40,410 nucleotides of DNA from Candidatus Krumholzibacteriota bacterium (GTDB taxonomy: Bacteria > Krumholzibacteriota > Krumholzibacteriia > Krumholzibacteriales > Krumholzibacteriaceae), in the NCBI GenBank assembly GCA_030667985.1, contig DAOUUU010000006.1, positions 1 to 40,410 of the forward strand, in the 5' to 3' direction. Shown here piece by piece: positions 9,016-17,218 of this stretch. Both the position numbers and the translations under genes were made by a program. Positions within the stretch are counted from its first letter, which is position 1. Each line of letters opens with the position of its first letter. A model generated the notes under the pieces. That model was not told the origin of the DNA. It saw only the letters and a program-made list of their open reading frames with translations, and ran no database searches.

Positions 9016-11699
9016 TCGAGGTCCTCCAATATCTTCTTCATACGCCGCATCCTCTCACTCATCTCCGCGAACCGTTCCTTCTCCCTCTCGATGACATCGG
9101 CGGGCGCCTTCAAAATAAACCGATCATCCCCAAGTCTCGCTTCGATCTTCTTCAAATCCCCGGAGAGCTTGTCGATTCCCTTGCTCAGCCTCGATTTCTC
9201 CGATTCTATGTCAATGATCCCCTTCAAGGGAACATATAGTTCTAGCTCGGCGAGCCCCGCCGCCGCAGAACCCTCCGGCCGGGCCGATTCCTCCCCGATC
9301 TCGAGCCGGCCGATACCGGCAAGATTACAGATCTGCCCGCGGAAATCCTCCAGTTTGCCGGCCAGCCCTATTCCAGGTTTGCAATTCACAACGACTTCGA
9401 TCTTTTGCGTCTGCTCGAGCCTGAAGGTCTGGCGGATGTTTCGCACCGCTGCGACGATCTCCTTGAACAACGTTACATCCTCTTCGAGCTCCGAGTTTTC
9501 TAGATGCTCCTGCATCCCTTCGAACACGAATCCCGCGAGAATCGGCTGATCGTCGGACAGCATACTCCAAATCTCCTCCGTAATAAAGGGCATGATCGGA
9601 TGGAGCATCACCAGTGAAACACCGAGAACGGCCCGTGCCGTCATCGCCGCCCCCTCGCCCCTCGAGCCCCCACTCCTGAAAGCGGGCTTCGAGAGCTCCA
9701 GATACCAGTCACAGTACTCGTGCCAGAAGAAATCGTAGATGATACGGGAGGCTTCGTCAAACCGGAATGATTCGAGGGCCTGCTCGTACTCTAGAAAGCG
9801 GCTCCAGAGCCTGCTCGCTATCCATCTGTCCTCCCACCCGAACTGCCGGTTCCCGGAATAGGTCTCCCCGAACAGAGCGGAGAAGAGTTCTCCTATCGGC
9901 TCTTGCTCCTCGGCATCCATTTCTCCGCCGCAACCCGGCTCCTGGCTCAGGACGAATCTAGCTGCGTTCCATATCTTGTTCGCGAAGTGCCTTCCGACTT
10001 CGACCTTCTGCTCGTCGAAGAATAGATCCTGGCCCGGAGGAGAAAGCATCATAAGACTGAACCTGAATGCGTCGGCTCCTGTTCTCTCGATGACATCTAC
10101 CATGTCGGGGGAGTTGCCTAGCGATTTGCTCATCTTCCGCCCTTGCGTGTCCCTGACGATACCGGTGATGTAGACCGTAGAGAATGGTATCTCCTCCATG
10201 AACTCGAGGGAAGCCATGATCATGCGGGCGACCCAGAAGAAGATGATATCTCCGCCTGTGACGAGGACATCTGTCGGGTGAAACACTTCGATATCGTGTC
10301 TCTTTTCGGGCCAACCCATCGGAGAGAATGTCCATAGCCAGGAGGAGAACCAGGTATCGAGGACATCCTCCTCCTGCCTCATCGAGCTCTCCCCGCATTT
10401 CCCGCACGAGTCTGGAGTATCGACCGAGACCATCAGCTCATCGCACTCAGTGCAGTACCAGACCGGTATGCGGTGTCCCCACCAGAGCTGCCGCGAGATG
10501 CACCAGTCCCGTATGTTCTCCATCCAGCTGAGATAGATGTTTTTCCATCGCTCGGGGCAAAAGACGACCTCTCCCTTCCTGGCAACATCTATCCCGGGAG
10601 CGGCGAGCTCTTTCATCCTGAGGAACCACTGTCTCGAAACAGCCGGTTCGGTCACAGAATCACACCTGTCGTGGTGCCCTATCGAATGGTCGTAGTCCTC
10701 GATCTTCCTGATGAGTTGGCGTTTCTCGAGCTCTTCGAGGATGCGCGTCCTCGCATCCTCGATCCCGAGCCCGGCATAATCGCCCGCGGCCTCGTTCATC
10801 AGACCGTCGCGCCCAATGACGATAAAGGGCTCTAGGCCGTGTCTCCGGCCGATCTCAAAATCCGTCGCGTCATGAGCCGGCGTAACCTTGAGACAACCTG
10901 TCCCGAACGCGGGATCGACCGCATCATCGAGAATGATAGGGATGCGCCTTCCGGTGAGGGGAAGCTCGAGCATTCTCTCCTCCAGCTCCGAGGCGCGCTC
11001 GTCTTCCGGGCTCACGGCAACCGCAACGTCACCCAGCATCGTTTCGGGCCTCGTCGTGCCGACGACGATCTCCCCGCCTCCATCGGCGAAGGGATAGGCG
11101 ATATAGTAGAGTTTGCCCTTTCTGTCCTTGAAAACGACCTCTTCGTCGCTAATCGCAGTCATGCATTGGGGACACCAGTTGACGATATAACGGCTCCTGT
11201 ATATCAGTCCCTTCTCGTAGAGTCGGACGAATACATCCCGAACTGCAAGGGATACTCCCGCATCAAGTGTAAAGGCCTCCCTCGTCCAGTCAAGAGAGGC
11301 GCCGAGCGCTTCCAGCTGATCGACGATACTCCGGTGATATCGCTCCTTCCACCTGAAACATTCCTCGATAAATCCCTCTCTGCCGAGCTCCTCCTTACTC
11401 GTGCTCCGCTCCTCCAGCGACCGCTCCACCACCTTCTGCGTCGCAATCCCGGCGTGATCGGTCCCGGGAAGCCACAGGGCGTTAAAACCCCTCATTCTCT
11501 TCCATCGTATGAGCAGATCCTGCACGGTCGAACCGAGAGCGTGCCCGATCGTCAGCTTGCCGGTAATATTGGGTGGAGGCAGTATGATAGTGTAGGGGAC
11601 AGCATCACTCCCGGAATCGGCGGTGAATACTCCCGCTTCCCTCCAGATCGAACTCCATTTCTTGTCGACATCCTTCGGTCTGTAGACCTTCTCGAGCAT
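9012..11699 (-). CDS. valS: Valyl-tRNA synthetase, 895 aa
   Basis: ValRS charges tRNA-Val in the cytosol. Class I features: PPPNITGKLTIGHALG (the HIGH region, residues 41-56), GTDHAGIATQ, the editing CP1 domain around residues 180-350 (VGTTRPETMLGDVAVAV), a zinc-type insert with CTEC and CGKC, the VLDTWFSSWLW strand, KMSKS (GRKMSKSLGN), an anticodon-binding domain, and a C-terminal coiled coil (IDIESEKSRLSKGIDKL...). Oddly, the first His of HIGH is Thr (codon ACG), while the second His is kept. The ATG has GGAGG eight bases upstream. It appears to be first in the valS-rodZ-uvrB-nadC-birA-coaX run, with its own promoter candidate in the 82-base gap after uppP. Confidence 0.98.
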   Translation of the reverse strand: MLEKVYRPKDVDKKWSSIWREAGVFTADSGSDAVPYTIILPPPNITGKLTIGHALGSTVQDLLIRWKRMRGFNALWLPGTDHAGIATQKVVERSLEERSTSKEELGREGFIEECFRWKERYHRSIVDQLEALGASLDWTREAFTLDAGVSLAVRDVFVRLYEKGLIYRSRYIVNWCPQCMTAISDEEVVFKDRKGKLYYIAYPFADGGGEIVVGTTRPETMLGDVAVAVSPEDERASELEERMLELPLTGRRIPIILDDAVDPAFGTGCLKVTPAHDATDFEIGRRHGLEPFIVIGRDGLMNEAAGDYAGLGIEDARTRILEELEKRQLIRKIEDYDHSIGHHDRCDSVTEPAVSRQWFLRMKELAAPGIDVARKGEVVFCPERWKNIYLSWMENIRDWCISRQLWWGHRIPVWYCTECDELMVSVDTPDSCGKCGESSMRQEEDVLDTWFSSWLWTFSPMGWPEKRHDIEVFHPTDVLVTGGDIIFFWVARMIMASLEFMEEIPFSTVYITGIVRDTQGRKMSKSLGNSPDMVDVIERTGADAFRFSLMMLSPPGQDLFFDEQKVEVGRHFANKIWNAARFVLSQEPGCGGEMDAEEQEPIGELFSALFGETYSGNRQFGWEDRWIASRLWSRFLEYEQALESFRFDEASRIIYDFFWHEYCDWYLELSKPAFRSGGSRGEGAAMTARAVLGVSLVMLHPIMPFITEEIWSMLSDDQPILAGFVFEGMQEHLENSELEEDVTLFKEIVAAVRNIRQTFRLEQTQKIEVVVNCKPGIGLAGKLEDFRGQICNLAGIGRLEIGEESARPEGSAAAGLAELELYVPLKGIIDIESEKSRLSKGIDKLSGDLKKIEARLGDDRFILKAPADVIEREKERFAEMSERMRRMKKILEDLE

Positions 11700-11737
11700 G
11701 CAATATCCTCCGAAAGAGGGATGTATGAGAATGCATC

Positions 11738-11766
11738 AACGTAACACAGTGCAGCTCGACGGTCAA
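11738..11766 (-). promoter_or_regulatory. Candidate promoter upstream of valS
   Basis: In the short uppP-valS gap the minus strand reads TTGACC, 17 bases, TACGTT. The -35 is good and the -10 poor (three of six). It would start transcription about 30 bases before the valS ATG. Read-through from uppP remains possible. Confidence 0.35.
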
Positions 11767-11781
11767 CCATCAGAGAAGGAA

Positions 11782-12609
11782 TCAATGGCTTAGCCTGAAG
11801 AACAGGACCATCGCGAGCCCGACCGGGATGAGATAGTAGGCGAAACGGTACAGCTTGCCTCTCTTCAGGACGCCGAGAAGGAGCTTGAAAGCAACGAGTC
11901 CGGAGAAAAATGCCACGAGCGCCCCGAGAATCAAGACCGGTATCCGGCCGTCGGAAATATCCATCGGCTCCATGAACATTTCTAGACATAGCGCTCCAAA
12001 TACCGCCGGTACCGAGAGAATGAATGAAAACTCTGCCGCCTCTTCGAATCCGAGTCCCAGAAGCAGGGCCGCCGTGATCGTCCAACCGCTCCGGGAACAT
12101 CCCGGTAAGACGGCGACAGCCTGAGCAGCGCCGATCACAAGCGCCATCCCAAGGGTCAGTCCCCTCTTCTCCCTTCGCATCCTCGAGAAGAGGAGAAACA
12201 CCCCGGTCGCGAGCAGCATGGATGAGACGAACCCGGGAGAATCGAAGGCTGCCGAGATCGAATCGTGTATAAAGAAACCTACGAGAACGATCGGGATACT
12301 TGCCACGATGATATAGGTTATGAAACGCAGATCGCCCGCCGTCGCCTCGGAGGTCCTGAACCCGGAGCTGGAGAAGATCCATGCAGATCGGATCAGCGAA
12401 CCGATCCTGCGGCGGTAGACATAGAGAACGGCGGCCAGGGTGCCGGCATGGACCGCCACCTCGAACATGACGCCCCCGAGCCCCCCCTCCCCACTCAGGT
12501 CTAACAATGTCTCTACGAGCACAAGATGACCCGACGAACTGACCGGCAGATACTCTGTGAGTCCCTGAACAATTGCGAGAAGTATCACTACCCAGAAACT
12601 CAGCTGCAT
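11782..12609 (-). CDS. uppP: Undecaprenyl-diphosphatase UppP (BacA family), 275 aa
   Basis: UppP dephosphorylates undecaprenyl diphosphate to recycle the lipid carrier for peptidoglycan and surface polysaccharides; overproduction gives bacitracin resistance. This integral membrane protein has the two family motifs: IVQGLTEYLPVSSSGHLVL near the N-terminus and VLPGCSRSGWTIT (PGxSRSxxT) near residue 165, plus about eight hydrophobic segments. Length is normal. The ATG has GGGGG five bases upstream and follows the ubiA stop by nine bases, so they are cotranscribed. The neighbours (UbiA prenyltransferase, Wzi-like protein) share an isoprenoid-carrier and surface-glycan theme. Confidence 0.97.
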   Translation of the reverse strand: MQLSFWVVILLAIVQGLTEYLPVSSSGHLVLVETLLDLSGEGGLGGVMFEVAVHAGTLAAVLYVYRRRIGSLIRSAWIFSSSGFRTSEATAGDLRFITYIIVASIPIVLVGFFIHDSISAAFDSPGFVSSMLLATGVFLLFSRMRREKRGLTLGMALVIGAAQAVAVLPGCSRSGWTITAALLLGLGFEEAAEFSFILSVPAVFGALCLEMFMEPMDISDGRIPVLILGALVAFFSGLVAFKLLLGVLKRGKLYRFAYYLIPVGLAMVLFFRLSH

Positions 12610-12618
12610 AACATCCCC

Positions 12619-13443
12619 CTAACCACGAACGGGGCCAAAGTAAAATGCCAGGATCCCGAAGAACATACCAAGCTTTAGCAGACCGCTAACGAGAGCGGTC
12701 CTGCCTGATCTCAGAACGAGATATACCGATAGCACGAGTATGGGAACAACTGAACATGCCATTATCATTCCATATAAGGGACTGTAGAGTCCGATCAGGC
12801 TGGGCAGTGGAAAGGTGACGGCCAGTACTGCGAATATAAGAGCCGCCGCTATGAGAACGAACCGCTCGCCATGTACGATTGGCGCCGTCCTGGCGCCATA
12901 CTCCCTGTCCCCCCCGCAATCCTCAGTGTCCTTTACGAGCTCGCGTCCCATCACGAACAGAAAGGTATAGACCGCCGGGATGAGCCCTGTCGATATCCGG
13001 CCCGCCGCCAGCGCACCGAGAATAAAACCGGACGAGGAGACCAGGGCGACGAGCAGGTTCCCGGCCAGGTAAACCCGCTTGAACCTGGCCGAGTAAAGAT
13101 GAAGCAGAATGATCCAGGATACGATCCAGAGGCCCTGCTCCAGGGGCAGACGCACTCCGATCAAGAGTGATAGAAATACGCAGACGCAGTAAATCGACCA
13201 TGCCGCCGGAACTGAAAGGGCACCGGAAGGGATCGGCCTCCGGGGTTTGTTGATTCGGTCGATATCCCTGTCCTGAATATCGTTTATGACGTTTCCGGCA
13301 GCGGTCGCCGTAACGACTCCGGCGAGCAGCCACCAGGGGAAATCCACAGCCAGGGCCATGCGGTATCCGACCAGCGTCGAGAGGGTCGCTGCGGCGATAT
13401 TATGCGGCCGCGTGATACGTATAAGAGCTACAAGAATATGCAT
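12619..13443 (-). CDS. UbiA-family prenyltransferase, DGGGP-synthase-like, 274 aa
   Basis: Membrane prenyltransferases of this family join a polyprenyl diphosphate to an acceptor. Both Asp-rich motifs are visible: NVINDIQDRDIDRINKPRRPIPSG (NDxxDxxxD) near residue 60 and KDTEDCGGDREYGART near residue 180, with eight or nine predicted membrane helices. The DRINKPRRPIPSG form is the one usual in digeranylgeranylglyceryl-phosphate synthase-like and related UbiA proteins rather than in MenA or protoheme farnesyltransferase; that assignment is by memory of motifs. The track starts 12 codons earlier, but the ATG at 13443 begins MHILVALIRITRPHN and overlaps the upstream stop by one base (TGATG). The acceptor is unknown; ubiquinone or menaquinone precursors are alternatives. 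Confidence 0.82.
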   Translation of the reverse strand: MHILVALIRITRPHNIAAATLSTLVGYRMALAVDFPWWLLAGVVTATAAGNVINDIQDRDIDRINKPRRPIPSGALSVPAAWSIYCVCVFLSLLIGVRLPLEQGLWIVSWIILLHLYSARFKRVYLAGNLLVALVSSSGFILGALAAGRISTGLIPAVYTFLFVMGRELVKDTEDCGGDREYGARTAPIVHGERFVLIAAALIFAVLAVTFPLPSLIGLYSPLYGMIMACSVVPILVLSVYLVLRSGRTALVSGLLKLGMFFGILAFYFGPVRG

Positions 13444-15023
13444 CAGAAATCCAGTATCGCTTCGAGATAGAGGAACCAATCCTTCTCATCGAGATCCTGG
13501 GCACCTTCCTTGACGTGCCGCCAGCCTCCGCCCGCCCGTACATAAGATCCTGCTCCAAAATCGAACGTCCCGAACAGGGAGAGGAGCGTCTCCCTTTCCA
13601 CCTCGCCACTCGGAAACGCCGGACCGGGATCGGAGATCCTGTCCCATTCCCTCAGATCGTTCCCCTCGCCCTTCCGCACAAAGGCGGCCTCAAAAACGGC
13701 CTCTAAGCGGTAATGCAGGGGGGTCGAGATCCTCGCGTTCCAGCGATCGGCATCGGGACCGAGCGGGGAGCCGATGAGGAAATCGATCGATGGATCGCCG
13801 GAGCCCGTCACATACCTTGTGAAAAGGGAATCCTTGTGCGCGTACGTATAGATATCGATAAAAGTATATCCGGCGAGCAGTTCGATCTCCCGTCCGCCTA
13901 CGGTCACCATCGCCTCGGCCGTAAAGTTGAATCCGAGCCTGTTGGGCGCTGGCGGATCGGATTCATATTGAAAATCGTCTATGAGCAGCTCCCCGTAGAG
14001 AATCAATCCGCGGGTGACGGGCACCTTCAAATCGAGTCCCCATAGGATATTGTCGTCTTCGGCCTCGTTGTACTGATTTGCATAGAATATGCTGAACGGG
14101 AGGAGATAGGAAAATTCAACGTCCCTACCTGTATAGACGACCGTCTCTCCTACTCCCAGAAAGATCCCCCTGGGCAAACGGATCGTCAGGCGATGCCCTG
14201 AAAATCGCCGAGGAAACTCGGGATCCAGCAGCGCGTGCACGGCATGAAAACTCAATCGTCCGATCGAAAGCATCGCAGCGACATGATCGATAGAATGAGC
14301 CGTCTTCGACAAGAGGAGCCCTTCCTCCCTGCCACTACCCCAGTGCAGGTAGTCCCTCCCGGCACTGAACCTCCAACTATCACCCGATATGGAGATCACA
14401 CTCTTTTCGAACTCACTCACGAGCCCGCGCCAGGAGCGTTCCCTCGGACTCGGCTTCCCGCCCGATATGTTCGTCTCCCGCTCCGGACCAAGACGCCAGC
14501 TGTATACGACAGCCGCCGTGACCCGCTCACCCAGCCCAAGCAACAGCTCCGGCCTCGCCAGCCCCCAGACCTCCCCATCATTGCCGCCGATCTGCTTGCC
14601 CGCGAGAATCCCCGCTGGAACATCCAGCGCTATGTAATTCTCTCTTTCCTGATATAGAAGCAGGGGACTGTCCTCACGCTCGGCTGGAAGATCGGCCATG
14701 CTGACAAATTCCGCCTCGAGCCTCTCGAGCAGGAACTGCTTTCTCCGCGTAAGGATTCGTCCATCTGCCTCGACGGCTGATAGAATTCTCTCGACATAGA
14801 GTTCCACTTCCCTCCTCGAATAAGGAGTCGTCGGTCCGAGATCTACGTATCCGGCGAGCTGGAAAGAGCGAAGGGCAGGGTAGACCCAGCTATCCGGCAG
14901 GATAGTCTCATCCGAGGAAAGAGCGGCTTGCGGACAGACGGACAAGAAAAAACCGGCGGCGAGGGCCGTCACCGGTGATCTGATGAATCTAATTACACTG
15001 GTATGTCGTATCGAGAACCTCAT
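13443..15023 (-). CDS. Capsule-assembly Wzi-like outer-membrane beta-barrel, 526 aa
   Basis: Wzi-type proteins are outer-membrane barrels that help attach capsular polysaccharide to the surface. The protein has an N-terminal signal sequence (TALAAGFFLSVCPQAALSS), an alpha-helical section with YSRREVELYVERILSA, then long amphipathic strands. Typical landmarks are WRFSAGRDYLHWGSGREEGLLLS, the LTIRLPRGIFLGVGETVVY segment and YLLPFSIFYANQYNEAEDDN. It ends in Phe (YLEAILDF), the outer-membrane C-terminal signal. The ATG overlaps the TPR gene stop as ATGA, so it is translationally coupled. Placement between a TPR protein and the lipid-carrier enzymes UbiA and UppP suggests a surface-glycan role, though no capsule polymerase is in the window. 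Confidence 0.85.
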   Translation of the reverse strand: MRFSIRHTSVIRFIRSPVTALAAGFFLSVCPQAALSSDETILPDSWVYPALRSFQLAGYVDLGPTTPYSRREVELYVERILSAVEADGRILTRRKQFLLERLEAEFVSMADLPAEREDSPLLLYQERENYIALDVPAGILAGKQIGGNDGEVWGLARPELLLGLGERVTAAVVYSWRLGPERETNISGGKPSPRERSWRGLVSEFEKSVISISGDSWRFSAGRDYLHWGSGREEGLLLSKTAHSIDHVAAMLSIGRLSFHAVHALLDPEFPRRFSGHRLTIRLPRGIFLGVGETVVYTGRDVEFSYLLPFSIFYANQYNEAEDDNILWGLDLKVPVTRGLILYGELLIDDFQYESDPPAPNRLGFNFTAEAMVTVGGREIELLAGYTFIDIYTYAHKDSLFTRYVTGSGDPSIDFLIGSPLGPDADRWNARISTPLHYRLEAVFEAAFVRKGEGNDLREWDRISDPGPAFPSGEVERETLLSLFGTFDFGAGSYVRAGGGWRHVKEGAQDLDEKDWFLYLEAILDF

Positions 15024-16174
15024 TCGGAAGTTTGCGCGTCTTCTCGCGATACAGGCGATGATTTCATGGCGGCCATCCGGTAATACTCCCTCGCCTTCTG
15101 CTTGTTATCCTGTTTCTCGTAACTGATCCCCATGCTGAACAGCACTTTCGGATCAGCCGGGTTGATCTCCTTGACCTTCTTGAAATATTCGAGCGCCTTT
15201 CTCGGCTCCTCCACTCTGCTGAAACACTCGCCGATGTAGTAGAGTATCGTCGCATTGCCCGGATTCAGCATGGCCGCGCTCTGCAGGAATTTGAGGGCTT
15301 TACCGTACACACCCTTCCTGAAATAGAGCAGCCCCATGTAAAACAGGGCATTCACATTATCGGGCTCGAGCTTTAGTATTCTCCTGAATTCATCCTTTGC
15401 GTCCTCGTACTGACCCTCGTTCACCAACGCGACTCCCAGGTTATAGTGCCCCTCCACACTGGCCGGATCGAGTTCCAAGCCGATGCGAAACTCCTTGATC
15501 GCCTGGTCTCGCACTCCCTGGTCGCCGTAGAGGGCCCCCAGATTGAAATGAGCTTCCGCATTCTTCGGGTTGTGATGAACCGCCTTGCGAAACTGCTGCA
15601 GCGCCGCGCTTCTCCGGCCTGAAAGATCGAGGATGTATCCAAGATTCGTGTAAGATTTCCAATGTGTGGGATCGATCGAGATCGCCGTACGGTATTCCTG
15701 TTCGGCCTCTTCGAACATATGTATTTTTGTGTAGGCGACACCAAGACGATAATAGCATTCAGGATTGTCCGGCTCTATTGAGATCGCCCTCTTATGGGTC
15801 TCTATTGCATCGTCGAATCTGCCCTGTATCTCCCTCAGCCTTCCCGCCATGTAGACCGGAAGAGCAATATCCGGCACGAGGGCATGGAGCATCTTGTATC
15901 CATCCATCGCGAGATCATACCTGCCGATGCTCTCGAGCATCGTGCAGGCTTCGCGCAGGATGAATTCGTCCAGGTCATCAATCGTGAGCAGAGCCCCAAG
16001 AAGATCCTCGCAAGCTTTACTGTTCCTGGTCCTCAGATTGTGGTGGGCGAGCTCGAGGATCTCGTCAGGGCGGGCCGATCCTTGTGTATACCGTTTCTTG
16101 AGCCTCGATACCTCTCTTGAATCCTCGGTCGGTTCACCCCTTGCGAGCTCCATCAGCTTATCCCACCGCAGCAC
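15020..16174 (-). CDS. Tetratricopeptide repeat protein, 384 aa
   Basis: Most of the protein is a solenoid of about eight TPR units, starting near residue 90, for example AIETHKRAISIEPDNPECYY, AEQEYRTAISIDPTHWKSY and ALEYFKKVKEINPADPKVL. No signal peptide is seen, so it is probably a cytosolic interaction scaffold. The ORF track begins at TTG 16201, but AGGAGG six bases before the GTG at 16174 makes MLRWDKLMELARG the likely start. A good -35 box lies upstream, so this should be the first gene of the TPR-wzi-ubiA-uppP unit. TPR content does not give a specific function; organising an envelope-assembly machine is an inference from context. Confidence 0.88.
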   Translation of the reverse strand: MLRWDKLMELARGEPTEDSREVSRLKKRYTQGSARPDEILELAHHNLRTRNSKACEDLLGALLTIDDLDEFILREACTMLESIGRYDLAMDGYKMLHALVPDIALPVYMAGRLREIQGRFDDAIETHKRAISIEPDNPECYYRLGVAYTKIHMFEEAEQEYRTAISIDPTHWKSYTNLGYILDLSGRRSAALQQFRKAVHHNPKNAEAHFNLGALYGDQGVRDQAIKEFRIGLELDPASVEGHYNLGVALVNEGQYEDAKDEFRRILKLEPDNVNALFYMGLLYFRKGVYGKALKFLQSAAMLNPGNATILYYIGECFSRVEEPRKALEYFKKVKEINPADPKVLFSMGISYEKQDNKQKAREYYRMAAMKSSPVSREDAQTSE

Positions 16175-16222
16175 TGCCACCCTCCTCTTTGATGATATCA
16201 AGACGTAGGATTTCTTGCTGGT

Positions 16223-16252
16223 AGGCTAGAACAGTGCAGCACCTCATGTCAA
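16223..16252 (-). promoter_or_regulatory. Candidate promoter of the TPR-wzi-ubiA-uppP unit
   Basis: The minus strand has a perfect -35 box TTGACA, then 18 bases, then TAGCCT as a weak -10. The start site would be about 40 bases upstream of the GTG start and its AGGAGG. It also supports rejecting the upstream TTG start of the track. Confidence 0.5.
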
Positions 16253-16321
16253 GGTTAATCTATGAAATGTATCCGACGGATGTTGAAGTAATTAAGGGAG
16301 TTGAAGCGGGAAATGGGTGTT

Positions 16322-16750
16322 TCATCTCCAGTATCTGTATGAGGTCGGATACTGGTACTGGTTGTACTGGATCCTGAGGAACAGCTTATCGCTGGGACGG
16401 TAGGTGAGATCGATATTTGGAAGGAACAGCTGCGGCTTCTGATCGACCTGGTGCCCTGCGAGCATAGAGCGTATGCCGACATCCCAGCGCAGGGTCAACG
16501 ATGGCCTCAACTTGAGAGAAAAGTGACCCATGTAGTATCCCATACCTGCGGAGCCGTATCCGTCGCTCGACATGTAGCTGAATCCCATCGAAGAATTGAA
16601 ATCGAGACCCGGCACGTGGAGGAAACCGACCGCCGAGCCGACATTGAGATAATCGCTGAACACGCTGGTTGCATCGACCGTCTCCTGGGCATATAGAGGC
16701 ATGGAAAAGCAGATGAGCATTGTCACCGCTGCCATGGTCCTCGATATCAT
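16322..16750 (-). CDS. Small secreted, probably outer-membrane beta-barrel protein, 142 aa
   Basis: I do not recognise the family. The start chosen is the ATG at 16750, which overlaps the response-regulator stop as ATGA and opens with a clear signal peptide (MISRTMAAVTMLICFSMPLYAQE, cut expected after LYA). The track start 62 codons upstream lies inside the regulator gene and is rejected. The mature part is rich in alternating aromatic and glycine strands (SMGFSYMSSDGYGSAGMGYYMGHF, LFLRIQYNQYQYPTSYRYW), the pattern of a small outer-membrane barrel of about eight strands, although the last residue is Arg rather than Phe. Coupling to a response regulator is notable. Confidence 0.75.
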   Translation of the reverse strand: MISRTMAAVTMLICFSMPLYAQETVDATSVFSDYLNVGSAVGFLHVPGLDFNSSMGFSYMSSDGYGSAGMGYYMGHFSLKLRPSLTLRWDVGIRSMLAGHQVDQKPQLFLPNIDLTYRPSDKLFLRIQYNQYQYPTSYRYWR

Positions 16751-17121
16751 GTTTCGGCCCTCGATCCGTTCTCTTCGAGCAACTCCCTGATCTTTTCCTT
16801 GAGCGGCCCGAGATCCATCGACTTGACGATATAGGCGTCTGCGGCCCATGTCTGAAAATTGTCCTTGTAGACAGAGTATGCGGAATTGATGATAACCGGC
16901 AGATCTTTTCTGTACTCTACGATCTTGAGCAGGCATTCGATACCGCTCTCCTCGCCGAGCTTTATATCGAGAACAATGAGATCGGGCTGCTCTTTCTCCA
17001 GGATCTCGATCGCCTCATCGATCGTCGCCGCTGAAAACGCCTTATAGCCCTCTCTCTCCAGCTCCTCGCTGTAGAGTTTCCTTACATTCACCTCATCGTC
17101 GACTACGAGGATCTTCGCCAT
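16747..17121 (-). CDS. Single-domain response regulator (CheY-like receiver), 124 aa
   Basis: The entire protein is one receiver domain, with no DNA-binding or enzyme output, so it should act by protein contact or as a phosphorelay step. All catalytic residues are present: acidic D8/D9 in KILVVDDE, phospho-acceptor D52 in LIVLDIKLG, Ser80 in INSAYS and Lys100 in YIVKS. The ATG follows a purine-rich GGGGGAAGGAG. It is translationally coupled to the secreted barrel-like protein downstream, and the MglA-like GTPase gene lies just upstream, separated by a terminator-like hairpin. No histidine kinase gene is in the window. Link to MglA control is inference from proximity. Confidence 0.93.
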   Translation of the reverse strand: MAKILVVDDEVNVRKLYSEELEREGYKAFSAATIDEAIEILEKEQPDLIVLDIKLGEESGIECLLKIVEYRKDLPVIINSAYSVYKDNFQTWAADAYIVKSMDLGPLKEKIRELLEENGSRAET

Positions 17122-17135
17122 ACTCCTTCCCCCTT

Positions 17136-17170
17136 ACAACAAAAGCCGTGATTCGTATCGAACCCCGGCT
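17136..17170 (-). terminator. Intrinsic terminator after the MglA-like gene
   Basis: On the minus strand AGCCGGGGTTCG and CGAATCACGGCT pair over 11 of 12 positions (one G-A mismatch, one wobble) with a three-base loop, followed by TTTTGTT. It lies about 50 bases after the MglA-like stop and immediately before the regulator's Shine-Dalgarno. Confidence 0.75.
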
Positions 17171-17218
17171 TCAATATTCACACGTCGACGCGCTATGGTC
17201 AAGAAATTTCAGGCGGTC

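Noticed and set aside
10839-11744. 301-aa plus-strand ORF inside valS
   Set aside because: Antisense shadow of the class I synthetase core.
11552-12382. 276-aa minus-strand ORF overlapping uppP and valS in another frame
   Set aside because: UppP in the alternate frame has all membrane helices and motifs; this frame is Arg/Ser-rich without signature.
17144-17170. tRNA T-arm-like GGTTCGATACGAATC
   Set aside because: The flanks pair as a simple hairpin followed by T residues; no acceptor or anticodon arm is present.
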